Assembly (NCBI GenBank): GCA_025201345.1
Contig: JAIXMG010000007.1
Coordinates: 682,001-746,000, forward strand
Direction: 5' to 3'
DNA length: 64,000 nt
From: Thamnidium elegans
Taxonomy: Eukaryota; Mucoromycota; Mucoromycetes; Mucorales; Mucoraceae
Shown: piece after piece, positions 34,149 to 46,812 of the stretch
Layout: each line of letters opens with the position of its first letter
Position numbering within the stretch: the first letter of the stretch is position 1
Notes under the pieces: model-generated
Told to the model about the DNA's origin: nothing
What the model saw: the letters and a program-made list of their open reading frames with translations, nothing else
The model's database searches: none
Translations under genes and position numbers: made by a program

Positions 34149-35514
34149 AAAAAAAAAGAACTGTCATTAGAACTCAAATATTTAAATTAAATGTATATTA
34201 TACGTTTGATAATGAGAAATTTTTTATTTTTTTTTGCTTGTAATAAATAAACTGCTTTTCAGTATTTATTTATTTTGTTACGTCCCTATACATAATTGGC
34301 ATGGCTTTTGGATATAGATCCTTTTTTTTTCTTTTTTTTTTGTAGGTCAAACCTACTGAAAACAGTGCCCTGATTGGAACATTGGAGTAAAGACTTTCTT
34401 TTTGTTATTTTTTTTTTTAAAAAAAAAAAAAGGGAGAGTTATATGGCGGGTTCTAGCGATGGTAACTATGAGCCGGTAGATGTTAGTTCTGCGTGATAGT
34501 TCGAGAACTTTGACTTTTGTAAAGAGCCCAATTTATACATCTTTAACAGAGAAACACTTATACAGCCAAGAGCGTTATTACCAAAGGAGACCCAACCAAT
34601 TGATCGTGCCAAGAAGCACTTTACTAAGCTTTACTGTGAGCGTAACACATGGTTTCGTAGATAATCCAAGTAAAAGCTATATATAATAATTTAAATGATT
34701 CGAAACTCATGTGACAATACGTATTACAAGAAGTATAGTTTCTCTTTTTCTATCATATTACTTTACACCCATGCACATAAAATTGTACATTTATTATAAG
34801 AATCAAAATAATCAAAGGTGGTGAAGATATATCTTGATAAATATTAGTTGTAAGTTACTTACTTATTTCTTTGGGACTTAAACAAGACAGCATTACTGTT
34901 ATGTCAAAAAATTACGCGTATGCAAACGTACATAAAGGATCGATTGGAAAGAGTAGAAAGATCAAACTCATAGTTTTCTATTTAGTCTACTTTACAAGCT
35001 AATTCAAGTCAAAAATTATAAAAGTTCTTTTTTTAAAGGCCAAATCGTTATGTTTAGCAGGTTCATATTCCAAAGTCGATTCGAGTCACAAAAGCAGTTT
35101 TGTGTAATTTTCTTAGCTTGAAACTGAAAATAGATAGTTTTTATTGGATAAAAACTTGAAAGAATAAAGATAACGTTATTTTATATAAAGAATAAAATAA
35201 TGACCTTTATAAAAAGATGTTGAATTATTTATACTAATTGATACTCTCTAAATGATAGCGTATAAAAAAAAGGATACACACATACAAAAAAAAACAGTGC
35301 TAAAGTAAAAAAAAAGGGCTTGGATAATTTAAGAATTACGGGCCAATGAAAAATAAAGGATTATTTTTCTGCAATTTGTGACTATTAAAGTGACGTGGTC
35401 ATAATTTTTTTTTTTTTTCGGCAGGGAAAATTTTTTATTTTTGAGGAAGCCAGAGGTGCAAACTTGGAAAAGCCCTCTCTTTTTTTGCTTCTCGAATTCA
35501 GTGCATTATATACG
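34149..35514. other. Intergenic, no gene recognised
   Basis: 1.4 kb between SMC2 and RPS19, AT-rich with several A/T runs. The frame at 34480-34686 lacks any domain or signal and is not supported. The last ~200 bp should contain the RPS19 promoter. A T run at about 35405-35420 lies roughly 100 bp from its ATG. Confidence 0.5.
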
Positions 35515-36451
35515 ATGGCTGGTATCACTGTTAAGGACGTTAACTCTCACGGTACGATAACTTTCTTAATCAAAACTACAAAAATATCAGAAGAAAAGAA
35601 AAAAATAGGAAAAGTGCTTAAGCCCCCAATCTCACTGAGGGAAGAAAAAAAGGTTTAATGTGTGTAAAAACATCATTTCATCCAAAAAAAAAAAAAAAAA
35701 AAAAAAAAAACTATTACTTTTAACTTTTGGATAACACTTGTTTAAACAAAACGATTGACTCGCGAAAAAAAGTATTGAAGACAAATGTATTGCAATGAAG
35801 TGTATATACAGTGCTAAGAAAAGGGGATTTTTGTGGCTTGGCATCTTTTTTTCCTATTTTTTTTCTCTTTTTTTTTTGTCAAAGAGGTCTAAAACTAACC
35901 TATCAATTTTTTCATTTAGCCTTCATTAAGGCTTATGCTGCCTACCTCAAGCGTACTGGTAAGCTCGAGGTCCCCAAGTGGGTTGACCTTGTCAAGACCG
36001 GTACTTTCAAGGAACTCGCTCCTTATGATCCCGATTGGTATTTCATCCGTGCTGGTAAGATAATATACACACTTGTTAAAAAAGAGTAAAAATATATTGA
36101 CGTGTTATATAACAGCCTCTGTCGCTCGTCACATCTACATCCGTAAGTCCGTTGGTGTTGGTGCTTTGAACAAGGTTCACGGTGGTACTTTCAACCGTGG
36201 TTCTCGTCCCTCTCACCACTGTAACGCCTCCGGTTCCGTTAACCGTAAGGTTCTTCAATCTTTGGAGAAGATTGGTGTCCTTCAACAAGATAAGAAGGGG
36301 TAAGTTTTGGTTGATTGTATTAGATTTAAATGTAATATATGTATTAACTCGTATTTTTAATCTGTATAGTGGCCGTAAGATCACTCAAGATGGTCAAAGA
36401 GATTTGGATCGTATTGCCATGACCCTTGCCGAGGAGTCTGACGAGGAGTAA
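35515..36451 (+). CDS. RPS19: 40S ribosomal protein S19
   Basis: Four exons: 35515-35551, 35920-36054, 36116-36299 and 36370-36451 (145 aa, the usual length for eS19). It belongs to the small subunit head and is needed for 18S rRNA maturation. The sequence [20 protein letters not shown], the [17 protein letters not shown] helix and the GALNKVHGG loop are typical. The first exon holds only 12 codons and intron 1 is 368 nt, far longer than other introns here, a common feature of fungal ribosomal protein genes. G/C-ending codons (GTC, CTC, AAG) are more frequent than in neighbours, consistent with high expression. Confidence 0.97.
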
Positions 36452-36507
36452 ATCTTTCTTCATTTGTTTCTTAAAAAACTACCCTTTCTCTTTTTTAAAA
36501 TAAAAAA

Positions 36508-37014
36508 TTAAAAAAATGAAGATTTGAAAAAATTTATTGCTTTAAAAAAAAATTTATTTGTGCGTAAATGAAGTCTTCTGTAAGATTGTAGATTTTTTAT
36601 TACCTTAAAGTTTTCTAAGTCGTCTTCACACTTGGGATACTTCGAGGAAGTCTTAAATTCATCAATTAGGTGCACTGTATGACCATTCTTTTTTAACATA
36701 TGGATCAAATTCTTATTCCTTGTAGGTTTGTGGCATTTTGTATTAGCAGCAGACCAATTCCCCAATTCCAGGATGGCGTCCGAATCAAATTTTTTCTTTA
36801 AGTCTCTTACTAACTTTTCATCGCTTTGATCATAATAAACTTTCGTCAAAAATTTCAACTTTCTAGATGGTAGGACTGGTAGTTTTTCTAACATCTCACT
36901 TGCACGTTGTCTTAAACTAGCTCGTTCGCTTGTAAAGATCTCGTCTGCAAGCTCGAGTACTTCGGCCTTGATAGCATCGTCTAATCGTCTCGAAATATGC
37001 TTTCGTTGTAGCAT
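36508..37014 (-). pseudogene. Fanzor/TnpB-like (OrfB zinc-ribbon) nuclease fragment
   Basis: This 168-codon frame resembles the C-terminal RuvC/zinc-ribbon region of eukaryotic TnpB relatives found in Mucoromycota. KLKFLTKVYYDQSDEKLVRD leads into LELGNWSAANTKCHKPTRNK. Then comes HTVHLIDEFKTSS, which holds the RuvC-II Glu (DEF). The next zinc-ribbon pair should be CxxC but reads YPKC, so one metal ligand is lost. The frame ends in a low-complexity FFF tail before the expected WNRD (RuvC-III Asp). It is truncated and probably inactive. It converges on RPS19, with its stop 57 bp from the RPS19 stop. Confidence 0.6.
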
Positions 37015-37240
37015 TATTCGTATATATGTAGCATACCGTTGAGAGTTTGTAAGTCTGTCTAGAGAGACGGCATTGTGTTGTTGAGGGAAGTCTTGGATTT
37101 TTGTTATATATAAGCTGCCGAAAGAGAGGTTACTCTTCTCATTCGTATGAAAATCGAAGCAGGAGTTAGGGAAATATATCTCTTCGAATTTTTATGTTTC
37201 ATTACCATAGTATTGGCTTAATACGTAGCCTTTATATACT

Positions 37241-37432
37241 TTAAAACTTGTCTACATCTACAGTAGATGATTGCTCTTTCGAAAGGAGCGCTTCTGCATT
37301 TTTGATCTCGGTCAGTTTGGTTACTTTTCGCAGAATTCTAAAACGTTTTGATTTTTTTGACCTGTTAGCAATTCTTTTTGTTCGGCTGTAGGGCAAAAGT
37401 CTCTGATTAAGTGAAAATATATGAAAAGTCAC
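37241..37432 (-). pseudogene. Possible upstream fragment of the same Fanzor-like gene
   Basis: A basic 63-codon frame (SRTKRIANRSKKSKRFRILR...IKNAEALLSKEQSSTVDV) resembles the segment before the RuvC-II module in this family, where a KxR-rich helix is followed by an E...LS...SKT-like motif. The 226 bp between it and the downstream fragment has stops in all frames. This could be one decayed gene or two insertions. Confidence 0.35.
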
Positions 37433-37806
37433 AATTGTGTTTTTGATTCATAAAAACGCGCCTTTTGCTGTTTTACTTTTCTCTTTTACTTTTCATGTTT
37501 CAAGTCTTTTTCATTTAGTGTATAAGGATCGTAAATCCTCATACCTTTTTTTTATTTTATTTATCTTTTTTTTATTTCTTACTTTATTTAATTCTTTAAA
37601 AAGCCCTCAAATTAACCAACCTTCCAACAAATCATAGACACTACATAGTTGCTTGTCCATAAACATTTTTATAGTATCGCCTTTTTAAGAAAACGTGTTT
37701 AAGGTTTACAACGTTGGGATACTTTTGATATTTTTTATCAACTACCGCAAAATCGATAACCGCTGTTTTAACAACATATTGTAGCCTGCTAAAAGAATTT
37801 CAACTG

Positions 37807-38883
37807 TTAGCCACCATTACAGTACCAGTAGCTCTACAACATATCAAAATTAGTATATAATTTATCGACATATAAAATACTATTTCTTACCCTGAACCAA
37901 GACAATAACCTATTTCCCAAGCATCCGAAGGGTCTTTTGAAAAAAAGTCCTTGATTATCCAACATTCGAATAAATCCACTTATAAATAAGTATTTTTGAT
38001 TTATAATCTGTAATGTTCTAAAACCGCTATTTTCTGTAAACTCGTGTCTAGTTGATTTATAAGTACGTGAACCAGTGTAATTAATAGAATGAGATCTACG
38101 GCGTCGAGAGCTGTCACCGGTAGAATGTGTACGAACAACATTATTACTAATACTAAGATACGGAGATCCTGTACGCATATCAGCAAGTTTACGAGAAGCT
38201 GATCTTTTGTTCGATCTTCTTTGACGGTCATAATATTCTGGTACGGCGGAAAACGAGCTACCTGTAGTCAAGTTGGGAACTGCTCTGTTCTCTCGTTTAA
38301 TAAGAGTGCTAGCTACTTGATTCCTTCCGCCGGTAGGAGAGTTAACTATCCGATTCACTCGGTTGGCAAGATTATTGGTAGGCAAGAAAGATCCTGAATT
38401 TCCGTTAGCGTATATTCTGCTTTGTTCTATAGCAGGCACAAGTTCGTTGCTGACAGATCGGTTATTTCGCATTGGTATTGGAGTAATTTGACTGGGTGGA
38501 CTTTCGGAGAGTGGACGTAGTTGCGGTATATAATAACCATAACGTAAAGCCATTGCTGCTTCTGGTTCCATATTGGGTTGCGGTTCGATACGGGGTTGAT
38601 TTATGTTTGAAGTATATAAACTGGTCGTATTTCTACGGATATACTGACCACGTTCAATATTTGATGATGAGCTATCAAGATTGTCACGAATGGGTCTACT
38701 TAGAGTTCTATACATAGAGTTAGGATCATGCTGCTTTTTTTTCCGTTTTATAGTTTGTACAAAAGAACTCGCGATGATTTTGGACTTGATGGGATCAATT
38801 AAATTTCTTGCTTTTTGACGGATATTATAGTTTGGTAATGTACAAGGTCTTGGGATAACGAAACGTAGTAAATTACAAGCCAT
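37807..38883 (-). CDS. Hypothetical basic, Ser/Arg-rich protein
   Basis: A long open frame (38883-37891) joins through an intron (GTAAGA donor, TACTAAT branch, TTGTAG acceptor) to a short last exon at 37833-37807, giving 339 aa ending YWYCNGG. I do not recognise it. The N-terminus (MACNLLRFVIPRPC) is hydrophobic. The body is rich in S, R, N and P with RRRRSHS- and KRSASRK-type basic patches, suggesting a disordered, perhaps phosphorylated or nuclear protein. An in-frame ATG 60 bp upstream (38943) gives a hydrophobic extension, which I consider less likely because it is AT-driven. Codon pattern and length support a real gene. Confidence 0.55.
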
Positions 38884-39112
38884 ATTATATGTATATATAT
38901 AGAAAAATAACAGGAAAAAAATGTTGTAGTTACATTTATTCATTTATATATATACACATATAAGAGATGCCTTTTGTTTCTATACTCATTGTAATAATAA
39001 AGAAGAAGGGTCTTCATTATTTTATACGTAATAAAAAGAAAAAAAAAAGAAAAGGAGGGGAACGAGTGATACCAAATGGCATCATTCTACTATATTACAA
39101 TACGGTTTTTTT

Positions 39113-40823
39113 TTAAACAGGTGGTAATCGATCATATGTACTAATAGAAGGAGAAGGTCTTGGATTGGAAGAAAGAGGAGGTAGTATCACCATATCTTTG
39201 CGGTTATTGTTGTCATGTGAATTTACAGAAGAGTTTTCATTGTTCCATAAAAATGCAGTCAGTGGACGAGATATAATTGATCTATCGTCATGACGATGCC
39301 ATGGCGAATTATTATTCGAGGGAGGAATTTCCCTAAGAGAAGTTGTTATAGTAGATGATGTAGCAGCAGAAGATCCTGAAGATGATAAAGATGGATGATT
39401 TGAATAAAGACTAAAATCTGCTCTTTGTTGTTGCTGTTGTTGTTGCTGTTGTTGTTGCTGTTGTTGTTGCTGTTGCTGTTGGTATTGTTGTACTTGAGCT
39501 GGTTGTTGGTATTTGATGTTATTATTATACACAGTGTTGGTGTTATTATTGTTGTTATAAGTGACTGCTGACTACATTTTTCAAAAGTGTTAATGTTGCT
39601 ATTATTAAATAATTTGCAATTGAAACTTACTTGCTTCCTTGCATTACCATGTATCATATCATTGTATATCATGTAGGTAATATAGGTATGTAAAGCATTT
39701 TGTTTTACTTTAGGGTTTTGCTTCTATCGAATTTGTTAAGTATACGCATACAGACATATATATATGAATATATAAAAATTACCATGGAATGATATTGCAT
39801 GGAGAAGCTATTATTACTGCTATCCGTTGGTTGATCCTACATAAATATTAGTATTTTTGGGTACAAGGCAAAATTGTTTTTTGTTGGTTTTACCTGTGTG
39901 CTACGGTGATTCTTTCGCCACGTGTCCACTTTATAAGTTGGAGCAGGAGTAGGTGGACTTGTACGTATTCGCTTATTATCAGATTTAAGGTAATATCTTC
40001 CATTAGGATACGCATCACGACGTCTAGCTTCTTCAATTGAATATGTACTAGAATTTCTCTTTCTATTTTCAAACTTATCGGTAGTATAATCTTTACCATC
40101 TACTACTTGTGCTGCTGCCATTAAAAGCATAATTGGATCAGTTTTTGATCGATCCGTGGCTAGTGTGACATAAGCTTTAAAAAAAATGATGTGAGAAACC
40201 TAAATATATATATATACACACACATATGTTTAGTTTTGACAACAAACCTTTTTCTTTTTCAATTGATACATCTTTCTTTTCAATAATTGTATCATCTTTA
40301 GTTGAAATCTATCCATAAAAAAAAATTAATATAATCTATCAGTTTTGTTTTATATATATATATAACACATACATCTTGTTGTACTGTTACTTCTTTAATA
40401 CGCTAAAAAAATAAAATAAAAGGTTACAATCATCTGACTTTTAAAGACTTCGATCCCCTTTTTTTCTCCCCAATGTTGTTCTACATGTATACCCCCCCCC
40501 CTCTTTTTTTTACAGTATAAAATTTATATATATAATATTCTCCCGCATCAAACCTTTTTCGGCTCCAAATCATTTGTTGGTGGTATTGCTGATGTTATTG
40601 TTGAAGCAGGTTCATGGTTAGACAGGGCAATTAAAATACAACTTGCCTCACAATCTACTTTATCTAGAGAAGCATAATCTAATAACCGGTGAGCTATATC
40701 AGTAGACGCTGCTTTCAGAACACTGTGTAATAATAAACTGTTATCTCTTTCAGCCGAAGAACGTGGTTGGATTATAGGTTGAAACATGTTGAAAGATGAG
40801 TAAACACTTTTAGTTGACGACAT
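39113..40823 (-). CDS. Polyglutamine-containing hypothetical protein
   Basis: Seven exons join in phase: 40823-40554, 40402-40373, 40308-40248, 40174-39894, 39836-39783, 39723-39631 and 39571-39113 (415 aa). Function is not recognised. The N-terminal exon has a helical stretch (SLLLHSVLKAASTDIAHRLL) and EASCILIALSNHEP, a motif style seen in fungal transcription regulators. The middle has basic RKRNS and KRIRTS patches. Exon 7 carries a run of about 24 Gln encoded by mixed CAA/CAG (about 39425-39482), followed by Ser- and Pro-rich sequence. A nuclear regulatory role is a guess from composition. It is divergent with ESS2 across 715 bp. Exon 6 is the least certain, since skipping it also keeps the frame. 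Confidence 0.6.
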
Positions 40824-40830
40824 GTGTTGT

Positions 40831-40864
<34 letters not shown>

Positions 40865-41538
40865 AAGAGGGGGGTTTCTCTTTCTTTGTGTGTGTGTGTG
40901 TGTGTATATGTACGTATAAAAAAGGACCTGTAAACAAGAAAGTAGGAAAAATAAATAAAAAATAAAAGAAAAAAGAAAAAAGAGAAGAGAAGAGAGGGGA
41001 ATAAATAAACACACTTACAGAACCATATTTTTTTTTACAGTTTACTTGACTTTAATTTTAACCAATCAAGTTTGCTTTTCAAACCTTTTTTATTAAAAAA
41101 AAAAAAGGCCCTTAAAACATGTACAACAATTTACTATAAAAGCATTTTAAATAAAAGGAAGTCGAAAATAAGGTATAATGTTCTGCAAAAACTATGTTCG
41201 GGAAATTAGTAACTAGTCGTTATCTGAAGCGTTATCGGATGAGCAAATTATTAACATCCCCCAAGCGTTATTAGGTTTCATAATAAATCACTATGCATGT
41301 GTCTTCTTATCGTTACTCGCAAATAAGCTATTTTTGGTTGTCAACAAGAATTAGTTTTCTCCCCACACTAAATATCTTGTTTTGTCATCATCATCATTCT
41401 ATTTAACAGCAAAAACAAAAAAAAGTGAACCATTTAAGGAGTATCCAATTATATTACGGTATTCTAAATATCTCTCTTTTTTTATTTTTTTATTCTCTCG
41501 CTCTTTTCTTGTGTATACACATTCAGAATAAACCAAAA

Positions 41539-42952
41539 ATGTCAAATCCAGTAATTTTAGATGAAGACACTTATACTGAAGCCATTAGTTTAATAATCGA
41601 ACGAGATTTCTTTCCCAACTTGGCAAAGATGAGAGCACAGCATAACTATTTACAGGCTCAAGTAACTGGTTCTTTAGTAGATTTGCAACAAGCAGGAAAA
41701 GCCTTGCACGATTTAAAATCCAAACAGTGTTAGTTATTTTATTTTTCTTTGTAACATATGTATATACTTTCATTCTCATACGTATTATCTTTTTAGCCGC
41801 GCAACCAAACCAAAGCATTGTTGCTGTCAATTATTATATTGAAGACGAATCAAATATTGAAAAGAGAGTCAACTTGAACTTATCTCTTGATCAATTTCAA
41901 ACATTATATACCAGGTAAGAAAAAAGAAAACAACTTTTTTTTCTTTTTAGACGCTTACCTATTTTTTTTAATACATATAGTGAAGATAATGCTTCGTTTA
42001 CAGATCTATTAGAAAAAGCAAATACCAAAAAGAAACTAGAAAATAAGTGGTTTTATGATCGCGAATCAAACCAATTACGTATAACAGATCAACCAGATAA
42101 AAATAGTCCAATTGCCGTCATTGAAAAGAATGACAAGGCACCAACAGGCTGGAAATATAAGGCTAGAAATGCACTTATGTATTTCCCTGAAGGAAAGAGT
42201 GAATCTTGGGTCAATGATAATGACGGTAGAGGATTACCAAAGACAATCGATTATGCCAATACGCATATTGTTACTACGGTAGCAGAGGTAATATGTACAT
42301 AAATTTTATTTTGTTGCTAACAAAACTAACGTGTCTTTTTTAACATCAAACATAGGTCAATAAAAATATAAATAAATTAGCACCGTCAGATAGAGCAGCA
42401 GCGCAGGGATCTTTAACACCGTGGAGTCAATTAAATTCGTTACAAGATGGGCCAGCAAATGCTTCGCCTGGAATAAGAGGATATAACCTTGTTCCTTCTA
42501 CACCAAATTTAAGCCCTACTCGAATGGGTACACCTCAAATGACCTGGGGCTCTATTGAAGGAACACCATTATTAATATCTGGATCAGAAACACCTGGTCC
42601 ACAATTCTCTTTACCAAAGATATCTAAAAGAGAAGAATTAGGTATGAAATTATCGGAAAAGGCATCAAAAGCATACAGAAAAAAGACAATTGAAAGACAA
42701 CGAGTTATACAAGGTACACCAAGATCTGGTGCAGGGTTATATTCACCTGCTGCTCAACATTTACTAAGAAAAAGCCAAACTACACCAAGAGCTCAATCAG
42801 GTTTTGGCGATGCATTAAGGTCATCTTACGGTGCTTCACCACTTGCATCATCATCATCATCGTTAAGACGACTTGGTGCGACACCAACACCATTATTTCG
42901 TGCAGGAGCTAGTCCTGCAGTACCCATACGAAAAGTAACAAAGAAAAAATAA
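41539..42952 (+). CDS. ESS2: ESS2/DGCR14 family splicing-associated protein
   Basis: Four exons: 41539-41728, 41797-41914, 41981-42287 and 42356-42952 (403 aa). The N-terminus VILDEDTYTEAISLIIERDF, followed by FPNL, is the hallmark of the Es2 nuclear protein family, a component of late spliceosomal complexes. Later conserved pieces are SLDQFQTLYTSEDNASF and ARNALMYFPEG. The C-terminal part has TP- and SP-rich repeats (GTPQMTWG, GTPRSG) typical of the family and a basic end, KVTKKK. The ATG at 41539 is chosen because upstream codons in frame are low complexity and the family starts close to this motif. Confidence 0.93.
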
Positions 42953-42998
42953 TAAAAAGGAAATTTGGACGATTTTTATAACTATATACTATAAATAT

Positions 42999-45420
42999 TT
43001 ATTTATCATTATCAGAATCAGATTCAGTAACATAATCTGCTTCATCTTCGGAGGAATCAGAATCAGAATCATCCTTTTCGTCCTTTTTATCTTTACTTCC
43101 ACCAGCTAAAGCAGTAGCAAAACCTTGTTCTCTCATCATCTTCATCTGTCCAGCAATTGAATCCTCCTCAGGTTCAGAAATACTATCATCAACTTCATCT
43201 TCTTGAGGAAGATCAGCAGGGTCTTGAACCTTGAGTTTGATATTTTGAAGAATATCAGTACCAAGATAGGTATCAGATTTAACAAAGAGAGAGAATGTAT
43301 ATACACCAGGTTTGGGTGGTCCAGGGAAAGGAATCTTGATAGTTTGCTCATCTACAATATCAGTTACCTTTTTATGAGGAACTAAAATACGGTTCACTTT
43401 AGGATCACCCAAGAAAATCCACCAACAAGGTTTCTTTTCATTGGGATAAAAGGGTGTATGTGCCATAGGTAATGCTTTAGCATTAGGATCCTTCTTTTCA
43501 TCGTCAGGAGAAACAATAGCTTCATCCTCTTCCTCTTCTTCGTGTTCTTCATGATCTTTGTTACTGGCTTCAACACTAGTGACTTCGCCATTTTTTAATT
43601 TAAGAATAAAAGTAATAATGGCGCCAGTTGTAATGATTTTATCACCAATGACTTTAAATACGGCTTTTTTAACAGTTAATTTAGGAATACGATGAGCAAC
43701 TTCCATAACATCAAGATAATCAGAATCAGAAAGTGGTTTCAATAATTGTTTACGTTCAGTTTCAGACATGGCACATAATTGTTGAACAGTGGTAACATGA
43801 ACTCTCTTGCTACGATAATACTTGCGTAAAAGAGCGTTGGTAATATGAGGGAGTTGTTTGATGCTTGGTTCACCGGGATAAGTAGCTTGCAAGATCTGTT
43901 GTTGTAATTCCATTAAAGTACATGTAGTTCCTAACCATTGCTTTACAGTAGCAATTTGCATTAATCCTTGTAAGAGATGAATAGTCTTGTCAACAATAAA
44001 TCTTTGATCCTTTAAAAGAGTCTTGGAGCCCTTAGCTTGAACATCGACACGAAGGAAGTAGGCATATAAAAGCGTACGGGCTTTACGACGATAAGCAGGA
44101 ACTGTTTCACCAAGACGATCAAACTTTTCTCCAAGTCTGTTCTCTAATTCTTCTGCAATACCATTATTCACTGCATTCAATTGTTTATCTTCACCTGCGC
44201 GAACATTTGCTGCCTCTTCAAATTCTTTAGAACCAGACAAAATATAAATGATTTCTATAATTTTTGGAAATCCCATCCATTAATATATTTTGTTGTTGTC
44301 TGTGTATTGTTACAGTGTAATTAATTTACCTTTGAACCCATCATTTTCCTTTAATTCCTTAACGTAGAGACCCATGGTCTTGTTTAAAATTTTGTCCTTA
44401 GTAAGACGACGCGACTTATACCACCATTGAGCCTATATATATTGATGGTTAGTAAAAAAAAAAAGAAAAAAAAAAAGATGATTCTTATTACTTACAATAA
44501 AATAAGGTAAACCTAAACCGAAAGCAAGAGCATAGAAACTCAATACGAAAAATCCATTACCTTCAACAAGACCTTTGGGAAGAGCAACACCCATAGTAAA
44601 GGATTGCTTACCATCGGGATGGCCAAATTCTTCATAATTCTTACGAGTATCGTCATCAGTCAATCTACACACACACACAAAAGTAGTTAGTAAATCCGTA
44701 TCTCTTTTTTTTTTTCGTTTTTGGTGTTTTTACACTTTATAAGCCTTGGTAATATCAATAAAACGTTCTTCATTTTCTCTTTCCTCACCGACTTTTGCTT
44801 TATCAGGATGGTAAATAAGAGATAGTTTCTTGAAAGTCTTTTTAATATCTGCAAGACCAACACCCTAAATATAGAATTATCAGCATAATATATATATATA
44901 TATATTTGTTTTGTTATTGTTGCGCAAGTAAATAATTATATACCTCACTAATGCCTAAAATTTCATAAGGATCCCAAGTAACTGATTTAACTTCAGCGTT
45001 TGCTACTTGCATAGTTAAAAGAACAACAGCAATCCAACCAATAACCAAAAAGAGGAATCTATAATAATACAAAAGGGAGATTAGATGAGAGTTGTCACGA
45101 TGAAAAATGAAAAAAAATGAAAACATACTTGGGACTAGCGAGTAACTTTTTGGCAGCACTAGGCTTTACATCAATCGCGTTCTTTCGTTCTTTTTGACAC
45201 GTTTGACATTGACAAATATCTGTACTCTTTCCAGCTACATTAAAATATATAAAAAGATGAGAAACAAGGAAAATAAAAAATAAAAGAGATGTACGTTACC
45301 ACCAGCCTTGTATAAAGAGTAAAATGTCTTTATTGACACTGGTACAAGACACAGTGATAAGACTGAGATGAGGAAATAATAAAAATTAAAACCTTGCTCG
45401 TCGTACGTGTACTGAGCCAT
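42999..45420 (-). CDS. SEC63: ER translocon subunit SEC63
   Basis: Seven exons: 45420-45300, 45234-45129, 45058-44944, 44864-44734, 44664-44496, 44432-44330 and 44254-42999 (666 aa, close to yeast Sec63). It recruits the lumenal Hsp70 BiP to the Sec61 channel for post-translational import. Visible are two N-terminal membrane segments, a lumenal J domain (WDPYEILGIS...SLIYHPDKAK, with the HPD that stimulates BiP) and a third membrane segment (FFVLSFYALAFGLGLPYFI). The cytosolic Brl repeats follow (PHITNALLRKYY onward), then a strongly acidic C-terminus. A Cys-rich cytosolic loop (CQCQTCQKE) between segments 1 and 2 resembles other fungal SEC63 proteins. Confidence 0.96.
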
Positions 45421-45499
45421 TTGTTATATATTTTTATTTAAGAGAGGAAAAAAAAGAGGGGAGGGGGAAAATTGAAATTCCAATATATCGTATTTTTTT

Positions 45500-45990
45500 G
45501 CTCTTGTCAAATTACTATTGGTTAATTTGTGCAGCTCCTTATTTCGCCACAGGATAAGCAAAGTAAGGTGATTGGATAAATTTAAAGATGACGTTAGTTT
45601 TAGTATTTAATGAACTCTTACCTAATTAAAGGAGAGCCGAACAGCGGCTAATGAAACTTTTCAAGTTTCCTTGCTAGCTTGAATGCCTTGATATGGCAAT
45701 GACAAAGTCCTTGTTCCAAAACTAATAAATGGTTTTATGTAAGTAAAGATGTATATAGATAAGCGTTACATTATATACCAATTAATCAGAGTTATTACCC
45801 ACTGGACACTGGGGGGGGGAACAGTTTCAATGAGTAAACTATCATGATATATTGTTCTGAGAGAGTAAAAATAAATGTAAGATTAACTTACCTGTACTAG
45901 AATTAAATGACCGCACCGTCGTTAGCTTTTGGGAACTTGTAGTAGGATGAGACTACGGTATAAATAATAATAAAAAAATTAACATTTTAA
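45500..45990 (-). pseudogene. Decayed Fanzor-like 3' end
   Basis: On the minus strand, 45845-45800 resembles the YPLKLCPQC segment of the copy at 50543-52200, with a C-run expansion breaking it. 45725-45685 (FWNKDFVIAI) corresponds to WNRDINAACNI. The downstream flank contains TATTTCGCCACAG (45540-45552), which is also found 3' of the other copy at 50422-50434. Similarity is patchy and the reading frame is destroyed. Confidence 0.4.
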
Positions 45991-46120
45991 GAAGGGCTCT
46001 GAAATCTGGCAAAAAAAACTTTGTTTTTATTTACAAGTATTCTTCACTTATTAAAACTAATAAAAAAAATGCCATCAACCCTAAAAATCAAACCATACAT
46101 TTCTGTTCCCTCTTAATCAA

Positions 46121-46812
46121 ATGGATCAGGTTTTGGGCACTTTCCCAGAGACTTATGTTGTTATGTCATCGAAGTGGTAAGAAGAGGACTTCTTCTAGAC
46201 CGCTCTAAAAGGCTTTAAAAAGATTGGTTCTCCTGTAAGTATGAAAGTTACTTGTTATAAAGACGATCCCGACAACGTTGTTTTCACTTTTCAGAAACGG
46301 TACAACCATGAAGTTGGAACAAAAGAGGATTTCTGTCTACTTCCTGTCTCAAAAACCACAAAAGAGTTTATTATGTAGAAACTTACCGAAGGATACGAAT
46401 GTCGGGATGTGTGTGTCTATTCAACGTCAATTGAATAGCTATCTTCAAACTAATGTTCATATTAATATGGGTGAAAACAATAATAGTAACCAATCAATCA
46501 TTCACATAGATCAAACCATAGGTCAAAATGATGTGTATAATCAATACAAAAAAATTCAAGAAACTGCTTACAAGACGTTACTAGAGCAGAAGATGTTACG
46601 AGAGAAACAAATTTATAGAATAATGTTGCAGAGAGCAGTTCAAAAGTCTGTTTTCAGTATATCGTGGATATGCTAATAGTCCAAATAGCTTCGACGATGA
46701 ACAGTTAGCTAGTATTATTGATAATATTAATTCTCTTAAAAACTCGTTCGTTGCAAACACAAACGAAAACGAAACGCCCAACAGCAGACTTGTCTCCAAA
46801 GACGTTAAATAA
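46121..46812 (+). pseudogene. Transposase-like relic (possibly MULE N-terminal region)
   Basis: Starting at ATG 46121, protein-like stretches appear with stops and frame changes: MDQVLGTFPETYVVMSS, then VSMKVTCYKDDPDNVVFTFQ, EDFCLLPVSKTTKEFIM and SIQRQLNSYLQ. NDVYNQYKKIQETAYK and a tail YRGYANSPNSFDDEQLASII follow. It reads like the N-terminal DNA-binding part of the MULE-type transposases that are abundant in Mucorales. No catalytic DDE region remains. The assignment is from memory of the family and weak. That it is a broken gene is well supported. Confidence 0.4.

Noticed and set aside
34480..34686. 68-codon plus-strand frame between SMC2 and RPS19
   Set aside because: No domain or homology pattern recognised and no promoter or splice context.
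35552..35919. Possible snoRNA in the long first intron of RPS19
   Set aside because: A CTGA is present, but no RTGATGA C box with matching terminal stem was found.
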